Positions 34,899 to 43,592 of a stretch of 64,000 nt of DNA are shown here, piece by piece. The notes under the pieces were generated by a model. That model had not been told where the DNA came from, did no database searches, and saw nothing but the letters and a program-made list of their open reading frames with translations. Positions within the stretch are counted from its first letter, which is position 1; each line of letters opens with the position of its first letter. The stretch comes from JBHEBG01 sp046557915 (lineage in GTDB: Bacteria > Bacteroidota > Bacteroidia > Flavobacteriales > Flavobacteriaceae): the NCBI RefSeq assembly GCF_046557915.1, contig NZ_JBHEBG010000005.1:62001-126000 (forward strand), given 5' to 3'. The translations under genes were made by a program, and so were the position numbers.

Positions 34899-35975
34899 CT
34901 ATTGGTCTTTCTTGTATTGGGAAGGTGTGGTGCCGGTCTGTTTTTTAAAAGCGGCATTAAAAGAAGACAGTGAACTAAATCCGCACTCATAAGCCACTTC
35001 CGAAATTTTTATATGCTGAAAATCCGATGACCTAAGCATGGTTTTTGCTGTTTTGATACGATGGGCATTTATTAGATCGGAAAAGTTGGTAGAAAACCCT
35101 TTGTTGATTACGTAAGAGGTTAAATAACTGGGAAAAGAAACGGCTTTGGAGAGCTTCTCCAAACTAAAGGCATCGTCCAAGTAGGGTTTTTCCTTTTCAA
35201 GGAAAGTCGCTATTCTGCGATGTATTCGTTCAAATTCTTTGGGGTCTATATTAATGTTCCGGTACTTGTTTGCGGGCTTTATTTGATTGAATAGTTGATG
35301 GTTCAACATACCGAAGAAGGCAATCACATAGATAAAAAGAGCATATATCATAGGGCCCGCCATATAAGGCACCAAACCAAGAACGTAATTGGAAAAATAA
35401 GCCAATTGTATACTGGCAGCTCCCATCATCAGTAATGCAAGCCAGAGCCATTGCTTTCTATCCAAATAAACAGTTAGCTTCTTGCGGTTGATAAAACCAT
35501 GAACCAATACTGCTAGGGATCCCACGGCATAAACAATTTGATGATAAAGCAGCGCTGTATAACCTCCAAAATGCCAAAAATTATCCCCGGTTAATCTAAA
35601 AAGTAGTAACAGCAGCCCGATTGCCGGTATAAAATGGATATACGCTATTACTTTCCATTTTTTGTTGTGTAAAAAGTAATAGAGATATAAAAAAAGAGCT
35701 GGTCCGGAAGCGACATGCGCCATAAAACCGAGATTTAAAAACCAGGCAGGGACAGAATCTAGATACACCCAGGCCAGCGATTTTACTATTCTTAGGGTAA
35801 TCATTAAAAAGAAAAAAACCAACAGCAGATTGGTAGTGTTCCTTTTCTTACCAAAGAAAAGGTAAGCAGACACAAAAAAGCTTTGCACCGCCCCTATGGT
35901 GCCTAAAATCAGTTCTACTTCTGTGGATATCCGTAAAACCGAGCTTTCTTCCTGTTTGGGGAAATTTTTTTTCAA
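34899..35975 (-). CDS. membrane-bound AraC-family transcriptional regulator
   Basis: A 358-residue protein. Residues about 20-235 hold seven hydrophobic segments (7TM sensor), and residues about 250-356 an AraC HTH pair (FSLEKLSKAVSFPSYLTSYV, INKGFSTNFSDLINAHRI, ISEVAYECGFSSLSSFNAAF). This 7TM-AraC layout is frequent in Bacteroidota. The regulator would bind DNA while held in the inner membrane. It lies 61 bp after galT on the same strand and may be read from the same transcript, but its target could as well be the MFS/AKR pair that follows. Confidence 0.88.
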   Translation of the reverse strand: MKKNFPKQEESSVLRISTEVELILGTIGAVQSFFVSAYLFFGKKRNTTNLLLVFFFLMITLRIVKSLAWVYLDSVPAWFLNLGFMAHVASGPALFLYLYYFLHNKKWKVIAYIHFIPAIGLLLLLFRLTGDNFWHFGGYTALLYHQIVYAVGSLAVLVHGFINRKKLTVYLDRKQWLWLALLMMGAASIQLAYFSNYVLGLVPYMAGPMIYALFIYVIAFFGMLNHQLFNQIKPANKYRNINIDPKEFERIHRRIATFLEKEKPYLDDAFSLEKLSKAVSFPSYLTSYVINKGFSTNFSDLINAHRIKTAKTMLRSSDFQHIKISEVAYECGFSSLSSFNAAFKKQTGTTPSQYKKDQ

Positions 35976-36036
35976 ACTATTAGCTATTGAATAAGGGAAA
36001 GTACTAATTTTTTTAATTCCATTCTAATTCTGTACC

Positions 36037-37077
36037 CTACAAGCTATAGTGCACGTCTTTTTGACGTTTTAAGGTGTCAGCAGCCTGTTCCGCAGTAATA
36101 TCGCGCTGCGGATCGGCAAACAGCTCGTATCCCACCATAAATTTTTTAATGGTTGCCGAGCGTAATAGCGGGGGATAAAAAGACATGTGGAAATGCCATT
36201 CCGGATGAGGTTTACCATCTGTAGGGCATTGATGTATACCCGCAGAATAAGGAAAAGACGTTTCAAATATGTTATCATACCTAGTTGTAAGCATCTTAAT
36301 GATTGCTGCAAAATCCTTTTTCTCATCGAAAGTGAGTTGCCCTATATGTGCTATTTTTCTTCTGGGAACAATCATGGTTTCATACGGCCAAATTGCCCAA
36401 TAGGGCACCAAGGCTACAAAATTTTTATTCTCCAAAATTATGCGCTCATCCAAACTAAGCTCCTGGGTTAGGTAATCTGCCAATAAACTTTTACCATTTT
36501 TGTCCCAATAGTCCAAAAAACGGGCAGCTTTTTTACTGACTTCTTGTGGAACAGTTTCTTGTGCCCATATCTGACCGTGGGGATGGGCATTACTACACCC
36601 CATGATATCGCCTTTGTTCTCAAAGATCTGCACATGGTTGATTCTTTCCAACGCCCCCAACTCCTTATATTCTTGCTGCCAAAGTGATATTACATCGGTT
36701 ATCTCACCTTGTGACATTAGTGGAAGGGTAAGGGAATGGTTTGGTGAAAAACAGACTACCCGGCATAGGCCGGATTCTGATCTTGCCAGAAGTAATCCGT
36801 CTATTTTCGTTTCCTGATCTACATGGGTCAAAAGTGCAGAAAAATCGTTGGTGAATGCATAAGGGCTTTTGTAGTTTGGATTTACTTCTCCGCCAGAGCG
36901 TTCATTTCCAGGGCATAGGTAGCAACTAGGGTTATAATGGGGTCTTGGAACTTCGTTTCTTTCTTCGGTCTTACCTTGCCAAGGTCTTTTGGTCCTGTGG
37001 GGAGAGACCAATATCCACTCCCCGGTAAGAATGTTAAACCGCCTATGTGGATTACTATTAAAATCTTGCATTTTCAT
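36037..37077 (-). CDS. galT: UDP-glucose--hexose-1-phosphate uridylyltransferase
   Basis: A 346-residue GalT, which swaps UMP between UDP-glucose and galactose-1-phosphate (Leloir pathway, cytoplasm). The HIT-type active site SNAHPHGQIWAQE is intact (His165-Pro-His167, the second His being the nucleophile). Cys52 and Cys55 (SCYLCPGN) mark the zinc site, and GIHQCPTD and HPEWHFHMSFYPP mark the C-terminal half. Its ATG shares one base with the galK stop (TAATG), so the two are translated together. No galE or galM is seen in the window. Confidence 0.97.
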   Translation of the reverse strand: MKMQDFNSNPHRRFNILTGEWILVSPHRTKRPWQGKTEERNEVPRPHYNPSCYLCPGNERSGGEVNPNYKSPYAFTNDFSALLTHVDQETKIDGLLLARSESGLCRVVCFSPNHSLTLPLMSQGEITDVISLWQQEYKELGALERINHVQIFENKGDIMGCSNAHPHGQIWAQETVPQEVSKKAARFLDYWDKNGKSLLADYLTQELSLDERIILENKNFVALVPYWAIWPYETMIVPRRKIAHIGQLTFDEKKDFAAIIKMLTTRYDNIFETSFPYSAGIHQCPTDGKPHPEWHFHMSFYPPLLRSATIKKFMVGYELFADPQRDITAEQAADTLKRQKDVHYSL

Positions 37078-38231
37078 TAGGGGTATATAATGGAAGTTCC
37101 CTCACTGGGAAGTGCTTCAAAGGCCGTTAATTTAATATTGAATTCCTTAAAATAGGCAGCTGATGCTTCTTCAATAAAGGTGTCCACAGTATCTTCGTGT
37201 ACCAGATTAATGGTACAGCCCCCAAAGCCGCCCCCCATTACCCGGGCACCAAGAACAGCATCGAACTGTTTGGAAAAATCAACCAGAAAATCGAGTTCTA
37301 CGCAACTTACCTCATAGTCGTATCTAAGCCCTTTGTGTGTTTTGTACATTAACTGGCCCAAACGCCTTAGATCATTTTCTTTTAAGGCCTCCACTGCCTC
37401 CAAAACACGATTGTTTTCTTCTAAAACGTACTCGCATCTTTTATAAATAACAGCATCCATGAGTGGTTTGCATGCCTGCAGCATAGTCTCTGTAACATCT
37501 CGTAACGAAACTACCTCCGGAAATTCAGTTTTAATGATCGCCACACCTTGCTCGCATTCTTCTGACCGGGTATTGTATTCGCTTGTGACCAGATTATGAG
37601 AAACATTGGTGTTTAGCAACACCAACTTATAAGGTGCTATTGTCATCGGAATATAGGTATGCTCCAGGGACCTGCAGTCCAATAAGATAACATGACCCTC
37701 TTTGCTCATTACCGATGCAAACTGATCCATTATTCCACATTTGGTGCCTACGTAATTGTGCTCGGAATGGTGAGTAAGTTCAACGATTTCACGATTGTTG
37801 AGGCCCAAATTGAACAATTCGTTGAGGCCGTAGGCAAAGCCGCATTCCAAAGCAGCGGAAGAGCTGATACCCGAACCGGTGGGCATATAACTTTCTATGG
37901 TACAATTAAAACCCTTTAGCTTGTCGGATTTTTTGGAAATTTCATGGATTACACCAAAGATGTAGTTTTCCCACCCCACATCGCTTTTGGTAAAATTGTC
38001 CAAATCAAAAGAGACACCTCTTTTAAGGTCATAGCTATAAACTTCACACTTGCTATCTGATCCGTTTTTGGCAAACTTCAGGGTAATTTTTTTTTTGATG
38101 GCAGTGGGCAACACATAACCCAAATTATAATCAGTATGTTCCCCGATAAGGTTAATTCGGCCTGGAGATTCTACAACAAGCTGCGGGGAGAACTTTTTTA
38201 TAAATTGCATTGTGTTATCTGTTTTACCCAT
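37077..38231 (-). CDS. galK: galactokinase
   Basis: A 384-residue GHMP kinase that phosphorylates galactose at C1. The signature GRINLIGEHTDYNLGYVLP lies near residue 20, the ATP-binding MPTGSGISSSAALE near 115, and the C-terminal GHMP motif RVMGGGFGGCTI near 340. The catalytic Asp lies in CGIMDQFASV. The start may be ATG 38231 or an ATG seven codons later. Third gene of the leftward gal operon, 24 bp after the symporter. Confidence 0.97.
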   Translation of the reverse strand: MGKTDNTMQFIKKFSPQLVVESPGRINLIGEHTDYNLGYVLPTAIKKKITLKFAKNGSDSKCEVYSYDLKRGVSFDLDNFTKSDVGWENYIFGVIHEISKKSDKLKGFNCTIESYMPTGSGISSSAALECGFAYGLNELFNLGLNNREIVELTHHSEHNYVGTKCGIMDQFASVMSKEGHVILLDCRSLEHTYIPMTIAPYKLVLLNTNVSHNLVTSEYNTRSEECEQGVAIIKTEFPEVVSLRDVTETMLQACKPLMDAVIYKRCEYVLEENNRVLEAVEALKENDLRRLGQLMYKTHKGLRYDYEVSCVELDFLVDFSKQFDAVLGARVMGGGFGGCTINLVHEDTVDTFIEEASAAYFKEFNIKLTAFEALPSEGTSIIYP

Positions 38232-38255
38232 ACTTTTCTGGCCTTGTAATCTTAA

Positions 38256-39827
38256 TTAAGCGAAAACGATTGCCAAATATCCAATAATAGCCAGCAAAAG
38301 TACAATTTGATATCTATAATCCTTATACCAAGGAACATTCTCCGTTCCCATTCGAATCAATTCCTTCCTATACGTGTATAAGGCTATTTTTTCTTCTGAG
38401 GGTGGCGGTGTAGCCCTACTAATAAATATAAAAACAAGAGTACTTATGACTACCATAATCCCTACGTTGTAGGTGAAATGTAGCGTCCAAAAACCCAATT
38501 GGTCCAGAACGAAGAGTACAACCCCTCCCAAGGTACCTAAAATCAATGTCCAAAAAGCGCCATCCTTGTTTCCCCTTTTGTAGAATACCCCAACAAGGAA
38601 CAGTACCACGATTGGCGGAACTATTATTGAAAACATTTGCTGCAAATAGGACCAAATACCTCCAAAGTTCTCTATCATGGGTGCCCACCCAGCAGCCACC
38701 AACATCAGTACCAGGGTGGTGATTCTTCCATATTTTACCGTATCCTTATCGCTGATATCCGGATTTTTGGTTTTAATAAAATCTACTACCAATAGCGTAG
38801 ATGCCGAATTTAAGGTAGAATCCACGCTACTCATAATGGCCGATATCAATCCGGCAAGCACAAGGCCTATGAGCCCTACGGGCAATATGTTCATTACCGC
38901 CGTTGGAAATACCTGATCCGCATTGCCCAAGCCGGGAAACAGGCCAATGGCCATGGTACCGGGAATAACCATTATAAATAGGGGTATAATCTTTAAGAAA
39001 CTTGCCAATATAACACCCCATCGGGCATTGTTGACATCCTTTGCCCCTAAAATGCGTTGCACAATGTACTGGTTGGTAGTCCAATACCAAAAACCTAATA
39101 TGGGAACCGCCATAATTAATCCGGGCCAAGGTAAGGAATCGTCATCCGCAGGTCTTATTATTGATAAGTGACCCTCAGGGGCTGCCCCCACAACCTTATC
39201 CCAGGAAAAATCTAACTTTTCGAACATCATATAGGACAAAATTGAGCAACCAACAATGAGGATAATAGCCTGTATGGCATCGGTATAAACAACAGCCTTT
39301 AGTCCTCCAAAAGCGGTATAAATACCAGCGACCAAGGCTAATACCAAGGTGGTTTGCCAAATGATCAAATTTGGAAAAAACGCTTGTAGAACAATAGCTC
39401 CTGCATACAAACCTCCCGCGGTATCTACCACTATGCTGGTAAAGATGGTTACTAGGGAAAAGAACTTTCTAGATCTTCTGTCAAAACGGAGTTCCAAAAA
39501 TTCGGGAATGGTGGTAATTTTAGATTTTAGATAAAGTGGTATAAATATAAGAGCGGCAATAATCAGTGGTATGCCTGTCATCCATTCATAAACAGACTGC
39601 ACAATACCGGAACTATAGGCGGCACCAGAGAGCCCTATAATGGTAGAGGTGGAAATATTGGAAGCAAACAATGAAAGCCCTATTAGACCCCAGCCAAAAG
39701 TTCTTCCTCCGAGGAAAAGGTCTTCTCCCGTTTTTGTTCCTCTGGCAACATAAAGACCGATAAGCATTACTCCAATGAAATAAACCCCAATGATTATAAT
39801 ATCAATACTGCTTATCGCTTCTTCCAT
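38256..39827 (-). CDS. sodium:sugar symporter (SSS family, SGLT-like)
   Basis: A 523-residue inner-membrane carrier with about 14 helices. The start EDLFLGGRTFGWGLIGLSLF and the SSS blocks FIPLYLKSKITTIPEFLELR, GIYTAFGGLKAVVYTDAIQA and NQYIVQRILGAKDVNNARWG are typical of Na+/galactose (SGLT-type) symporters. Lying between a GH36 gene and galK, it most likely takes up galactose or a short galactoside. Substrate is inferred from context. Confidence 0.92.
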   Translation of the reverse strand: MEEAISSIDIIIIGVYFIGVMLIGLYVARGTKTGEDLFLGGRTFGWGLIGLSLFASNISTSTIIGLSGAAYSSGIVQSVYEWMTGIPLIIAALIFIPLYLKSKITTIPEFLELRFDRRSRKFFSLVTIFTSIVVDTAGGLYAGAIVLQAFFPNLIIWQTTLVLALVAGIYTAFGGLKAVVYTDAIQAIILIVGCSILSYMMFEKLDFSWDKVVGAAPEGHLSIIRPADDDSLPWPGLIMAVPILGFWYWTTNQYIVQRILGAKDVNNARWGVILASFLKIIPLFIMVIPGTMAIGLFPGLGNADQVFPTAVMNILPVGLIGLVLAGLISAIMSSVDSTLNSASTLLVVDFIKTKNPDISDKDTVKYGRITTLVLMLVAAGWAPMIENFGGIWSYLQQMFSIIVPPIVVLFLVGVFYKRGNKDGAFWTLILGTLGGVVLFVLDQLGFWTLHFTYNVGIMVVISTLVFIFISRATPPPSEEKIALYTYRKELIRMGTENVPWYKDYRYQIVLLLAIIGYLAIVFA

Positions 39828-39855
39828 CTTTACGATTGGTTTTGGTTTGGTTTAT

Positions 39856-41628
39856 CTAAACTTGTTTAGTCAGTTCAATAAGCCCGCAGGGAGGTACTTC
39901 CAATAGATGTACGCCCTTGGCCAAGTTCACTTCTTTTTCACTGATTTTCTTTCCTGTACAATCATAAACCAGGCAGTTATAGTCGCCTAAACTCGTTATA
40001 CAATTCAGCACAAGTTCATTGGCTATTTGTCCATTTATCAAATGTATATTTTCCTTTGCCTCGTATAGTTTGGCCACATACTCTTCATATATGCCTATGA
40101 TGGTGTACCCATCCTTGGATACCCTTTGCATAGGGTAGTTTGCCAAGGGTCTGGAAGGAGTAAAATGGCCTTCCAATAAAATATGGGCGTGCTCTTGCCA
40201 ATAGCGTGTATAGAAAGCTATCATTTGTACATGTAAGGGTGGGGCTTCGTGTAACATAATGGACAACTGTGGCACACCAAATAAGGTGTTTACCATGTGC
40301 AAAGCAGCGACTTCCAAAGATTCGTCCTTATGCCATGTAACCATATCCGAATGCACAACACTTTCTCCGCAAAGCATCTTAATATCGGCAATGCGCACTC
40401 TATTCATAGTGGCATCCCCAGGGCAATCGAACGCTCTAAACATATTACCGTATTTCCGCATTGCAGGACCGGTGTATTTTTGTCTGAACTCTATAAAAAC
40501 TTCGGGATTAATGGCTTGCAAGGCAGTCATAACGTCAGTAAGAAGCCTATCTACCGCAGCATTAATGGAGGCAAAATCTCGTCCGTCTTCCTTGCTCAAC
40601 GGGGTATCTGAATACAGTTTAAAATCATCAATAAAATCGAGTTTAAAACCATCTAGTTTCCAATCTCTAAGTGCATGCGCATAGGTATTTACCAGGTATT
40701 CGCGAACCTCGGGATAACGTGGATCGAAAACGGGTGCCCAGCGATGGTTTTCTGTTAAAAACTTTCCTTTAAACCTTTCATAGGCGGCAGATTTTTTACC
40801 ACAAAACGGAACGGAATACCAAAGCGCAACCTTCATTCCCAATTTGTGCATTTGCGCTACAAACTGTGCCATTTCCGGGATACGGTCTGGTTGCCAATCG
40901 CCGGTATAATCGTACCCCCGGTTAGAGTCGTTGGTCTGCCAACCATCATCTACAATAACCACCCTATATCCTAGATCGTAGGCTATTTTGCATTCTTGAA
41001 ACAGGACATCAAGGTCTAAGCTTTGATGAAATTGATACCAGGTAGAGTATAGTGGTTTTTTTGCTATTGGAGGTACAAAAGCAGGTTTTAGCTGGCCAGC
41101 GGTCTCCCACCATTTGGAAACGTCCCTCAAAGTATCTGAAAAATGAAGATTTCGGTAATCTAAGCGCAGCTGAATTTTGAATTTCTTCAATGCGTAATGC
41201 TGCTCTGTAAAAAGGGTAAGATGACAGTAAAAATTGTTGTTCTCTTCCCGTAATCGGGCATTCATCTCCAGCTTGTTGATCGCATTGGAACATGCGAAAG
41301 TCAGTACATTTAGGTCGTTATTTCCAAACAGGCTTATTACTGGTGAATCTATGGATATTCTAGACTCCATATTTTCCAATTCCCAATCTGCCTGAATACG
41401 TTTTGCAAAATCTGTAGTCGGTTTCCAAACTCCCTTCACATCAATTGCCGGCACTTTCCATAGCAGGGTAATGGGCCGGGGATAAACCTCTTCATTACAG
41501 CTCACTTCAAAATCGTAGATTATAAGTCCATCGTCATCAAATGCCTTGGTTAACGATGAAGAAATAGGGGCTTCCACTCCCTTTATCAAAATCTCAAGTT
41601 CTTGCCCTAAGGTGGCCTTTTTCAGCAT
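39856..41628 (-). CDS. GH36-like glycoside hydrolase, cytoplasmic paralogue
   Basis: 590 residues with no signal peptide, so cytoplasmic. The catalytic TIM barrel (about 190-480) shows VVIVDDGWQTNDSNRGYDYT, the nucleophile motif DGFKLDF (Asp331) and an acid/base candidate Asp401 in RAFDCPGD, as expected for clan GH-D (retaining alpha-galactosidases). It is about 130 residues shorter than classic GH36 enzymes because the N-terminal beta domain is smaller. A paralogue with a signal peptide lies at 56951, with matching motifs throughout. First gene of the gal operon; with SGLT-type uptake it would cleave imported alpha-galactosides before GalK. Exact linkage unknown. Confidence 0.88.
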   Translation of the reverse strand: MLKKATLGQELEILIKGVEAPISSSLTKAFDDDGLIIYDFEVSCNEEVYPRPITLLWKVPAIDVKGVWKPTTDFAKRIQADWELENMESRISIDSPVISLFGNNDLNVLTFACSNAINKLEMNARLREENNNFYCHLTLFTEQHYALKKFKIQLRLDYRNLHFSDTLRDVSKWWETAGQLKPAFVPPIAKKPLYSTWYQFHQSLDLDVLFQECKIAYDLGYRVVIVDDGWQTNDSNRGYDYTGDWQPDRIPEMAQFVAQMHKLGMKVALWYSVPFCGKKSAAYERFKGKFLTENHRWAPVFDPRYPEVREYLVNTYAHALRDWKLDGFKLDFIDDFKLYSDTPLSKEDGRDFASINAAVDRLLTDVMTALQAINPEVFIEFRQKYTGPAMRKYGNMFRAFDCPGDATMNRVRIADIKMLCGESVVHSDMVTWHKDESLEVAALHMVNTLFGVPQLSIMLHEAPPLHVQMIAFYTRYWQEHAHILLEGHFTPSRPLANYPMQRVSKDGYTIIGIYEEYVAKLYEAKENIHLINGQIANELVLNCITSLGDYNCLVYDCTGKKISEKEVNLAKGVHLLEVPPCGLIELTKQV

Positions 41629-41694
41629 TATTACTTAATTAGTATGGTTTACGGTTAAGACGGCAGATCCTAGTTCACTTCGGTTATAGTAGAT

Positions 41695-41727
41695 AAAAGC
41701 CAAGCGATTCACAATCACTTGGCTTTT
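41695..41727. terminator. terminator-like stem in the leader of the gal operon
   Basis: AAAAGCCAAG (41695-41704) pairs with CTTGGCTTTT (41718-41727), with an inner GATT/AATC helix. Only four T follow on either strand. It lies after the gntR-type gene but also between the predicted gal operon start (near 41830) and the GH36 ATG (41628), so it could end regulator transcription or sit in the operon leader. Confidence 0.6.
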
Positions 41728-41810
41728 CTCGCTACTTAAACTTTGGTAAACTAACTCAATATAACTAAACTCAAACTTTTATAGTTAACCTGACACAGGT
41801 AAAACATATA

Positions 41811-41832
41811 TACTATGATATACTATGCTACA
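41811..41832 (-). promoter_or_regulatory. operator, gal-side copy
   Basis: Contains TACTATGATATACTATGCTA (41811-41830) plus CA. It is two direct copies of TACTATGnTA with a 10-bp period. The same 22 bp occur in reverse complement at 43510-43531. It begins 3 nt after the -7 box of the gal operon promoter and covers the predicted start of transcription. The likely binder is the GntR-type protein encoded next door. Confidence 0.82.
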
Positions 41833-41835
41833 ATG

Positions 41836-41866
41836 CAAATGTAGTATTAAACTTAAGAAATCAAAA
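41836..41866 (-). promoter_or_regulatory. Bacteroidota-type promoter of the gal/GH36 operon
   Basis: On the minus strand: TTTTG at 41866-41862, 18-nt spacer, TACATTTG at 41843-41836 (perfect TAnnTTTG). The leader to the ATG at 41628 is about 200 nt. Confidence 0.7.
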
Positions 41867-41957
41867 ATAAAATGCATAAAAACTCTAAGAATTGTCAAAT
41901 ATGGATTGAAAATTCAATGAAATTAACATTTTAACCTAAAAGAAATTGAAGGTGAAT

Positions 41958-42971
41958 TTAGAGCGAATTGCGCTTAATGAGATTAAAAGGCATTATCTCC
42001 TGGGTAATGCCTCCGCTTTTAATATGGTTGGCCGCCCTACGTGCCATATCGTTAAAATCGGTGGAAATGGTTGTAATGCCACCAAAGACAATTTGTTTGG
42101 CGATGTGGTCGTTGTGGGATAGGATACCTACGTCTTTACCTACCACATATTCGTTATTTCGGCAATCTCTTAGCACCTCCCATAAAAAGGTATCACTGAT
42201 AAAGAAATAGAGATTTCCTTTTTTGATAGATCCTGGTTTGTATTTGTTCTCTACCGCACCATCCAAATCGTAATCGGATAAAAACCGATTGAAGGAGTTC
42301 ATGATTCCCATTGGGTAATCCCCGTCTTCCCAAAAAAGCAATACAAACTTTTTAAACTTTTTAATCGCCGGCAGTAATTCTACGAGTCGGCCATAGGTAT
42401 TCTTCTCAAACTCTTGGGAAATATAGGAGTACTCCGGGGCCAAAGGTAAATATCTATCAATAATAAGTAATTTTTGGGGAGAAATGCCCTCTAACAATGG
42501 ACGTAACTTGGGGTTAGGTATTGGTGCTACCACGTACATCCCATACTTTCCACGTATATTGGAAAAGATGGTTTCAAAAATCGATATGTTGTTATGGTGA
42601 AAAAAGACGTCTATATGGAATCGCTTGCCCAGTTCCTTTCTAAATGTATTGTAGAATTCTTCTTGAAACCGTTGAAAAGAGAATAGTATAAGGGCTATTT
42701 TAAGTGTAACTTTGGTTTCCTGACTAACTATGAAATACCCTTTTAATTTTTTAGACTCAACAAGACCGCGCTCTTTGAGTTCTTCGTAGGCCCGTACAAT
42801 AGTTTTTCTGGCAAAACCAACCTCGCTAACCATCTTATTGATAGAAGGCAATTGATCACCCGGGGTTAGGATACCTTCATCTATCGCCTCGATGACACCC
42901 TGTACCAATTGTTCGTGTTTAGACAGACTAAAGTTCTGCTTCAGTTTGATGATTTTGTCTATCAATACCAT
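41958..42971 (-). CDS. GntR-family regulator with LacI-type sugar-binding domain
   Basis: A 337-residue regulator. The GntR wHTH fills about residues 10-80 (GVIEAIDEGILTPGDQLPSI, GFARKTIVRAYEELKERGLV, ESKKLKGYFI). The C-terminal part (about 90-335) is a periplasmic-binding-protein-like effector domain (KIALILFSFQRFQEEFYNTF, DVGILSHNDHIAKQIVFGGI, then TISTDFNDMARRAANHI), as in arabinose-type GntR regulators. It lies between the gal operon and susC, each preceded by the same 22-bp element. It probably represses both until it binds galactose or a galactoside. A matching -7 box (TATATTTG, 43062-43055) lies about 85 nt upstream of its ATG. Confidence 0.9.
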   Translation of the reverse strand: MVLIDKIIKLKQNFSLSKHEQLVQGVIEAIDEGILTPGDQLPSINKMVSEVGFARKTIVRAYEELKERGLVESKKLKGYFIVSQETKVTLKIALILFSFQRFQEEFYNTFRKELGKRFHIDVFFHHNNISIFETIFSNIRGKYGMYVVAPIPNPKLRPLLEGISPQKLLIIDRYLPLAPEYSYISQEFEKNTYGRLVELLPAIKKFKKFVLLFWEDGDYPMGIMNSFNRFLSDYDLDGAVENKYKPGSIKKGNLYFFISDTFLWEVLRDCRNNEYVVGKDVGILSHNDHIAKQIVFGGITTISTDFNDMARRAANHIKSGGITQEIMPFNLIKRNSL

Positions 42972-43054
42972 AATTCTCCTGTTCCTTGCCGGTCAAACAC
43001 TAAAAATCCATGACCGAAGTCCAAAAGCAGATCATTGCGCATCCGTGATTGTTA

Positions 43055-43089
43055 CAAATATAAACAAGAATATTATTTGTGGTCCCAAA
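43055..43089 (-). promoter_or_regulatory. possible promoter of the GntR-type regulator
   Basis: On the minus strand: TTTG at 43089-43086 and TATATTTG at 43062-43055, spaced 23 nt, slightly longer than usual. Start near 43049, leader about 78 nt. Confidence 0.45.
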
Positions 43090-43497
43090 GATTTAGTTAT
43101 ACCCAATATATTGAATGTTTTAAATAGATGTAGACCTAAGCTTCCCAGATATATTTATAACGGTAAAATTACTTTTGTCCGCTATCCAAGTAATGAAATG
43201 ATTCTTTATAAGGCCTTTTTTAAGAAAACTATTGGCCGGTACGGTTAACCATTTATTTTAATGATACTTCCCTTTGTAACCACAATATTTGTAATACCAA
43301 GCAAAAAGAATGTACTTCCAAGTTCCTACATCCATGCATTTTAACAACCAAATGGGTCTAAACTAGCGGGTAAGAATTGGTTTTTTATTTATCCAAAGAT
43401 TTTAAAGCCCAGGTATCAACTACATAAAATTTTAAGCTGTTATATGTTAAATAGCTATTTTTATTAGGATTTTATTTTTATATATTGATTTTTATAA

Positions 43498-43505
43498 TAC
43501 TTTTG
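43498..43505 (+). promoter_or_regulatory. -7 box of the susC promoter
   Basis: TACTTTTG (43498-43505) fits TAnnTTTG. No good -33 TTTG is seen at the right distance, which suggests a weak or activator-assisted promoter. Expected start near 43510, at the operator; leader about 83 nt. Confidence 0.6.
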
Positions 43506-43509
43506 TCAA

Positions 43510-43531
43510 TGTAGCATAGTATATCATAGTA
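43510..43531 (+). promoter_or_regulatory. operator, susC-side copy
   Basis: Exact reverse complement of the 22 bp at 41811-41832. It begins 4 nt after the -7 box TACTTTTG, so relative to transcription it has the same orientation and almost the same spacing as the gal-side copy. Confidence 0.82.
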
Positions 43532-43592
43532 CAGAAATATTTGTGTTTCTGCACTGTGGTTTTCGAAAAACTAACTCTAAACTTCATTGATT

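Larger units (their letters stand above)
42972..43592. other. 620-bp regulatory intergenic region between the GntR-type gene and susC
   Basis: Holds the leftward regulator promoter and the rightward susC promoter with its operator. A rightward frame stays open from inside the regulator gene to 43248 (ending FFKKTIGRYG); it has no start of its own outside the regulator gene and I do not recognise it. The stretch 43260-43490 is AT-rich with no gene, RNA fold or repeat that I could see. Confidence 0.6.

Noticed and set aside
42892..43248. Rightward open frame running from the GntR-type gene into the intergenic region
   Set aside because: Its first third is antisense to the regulator, it has no start codon in the free part, and I recognise no family. 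It was left inside the intergenic description.
43260..43490. Small RNA or riboswitch upstream of susC
   Set aside because: AT-rich with no stable stems or known motif; the promoter lies downstream of this stretch.
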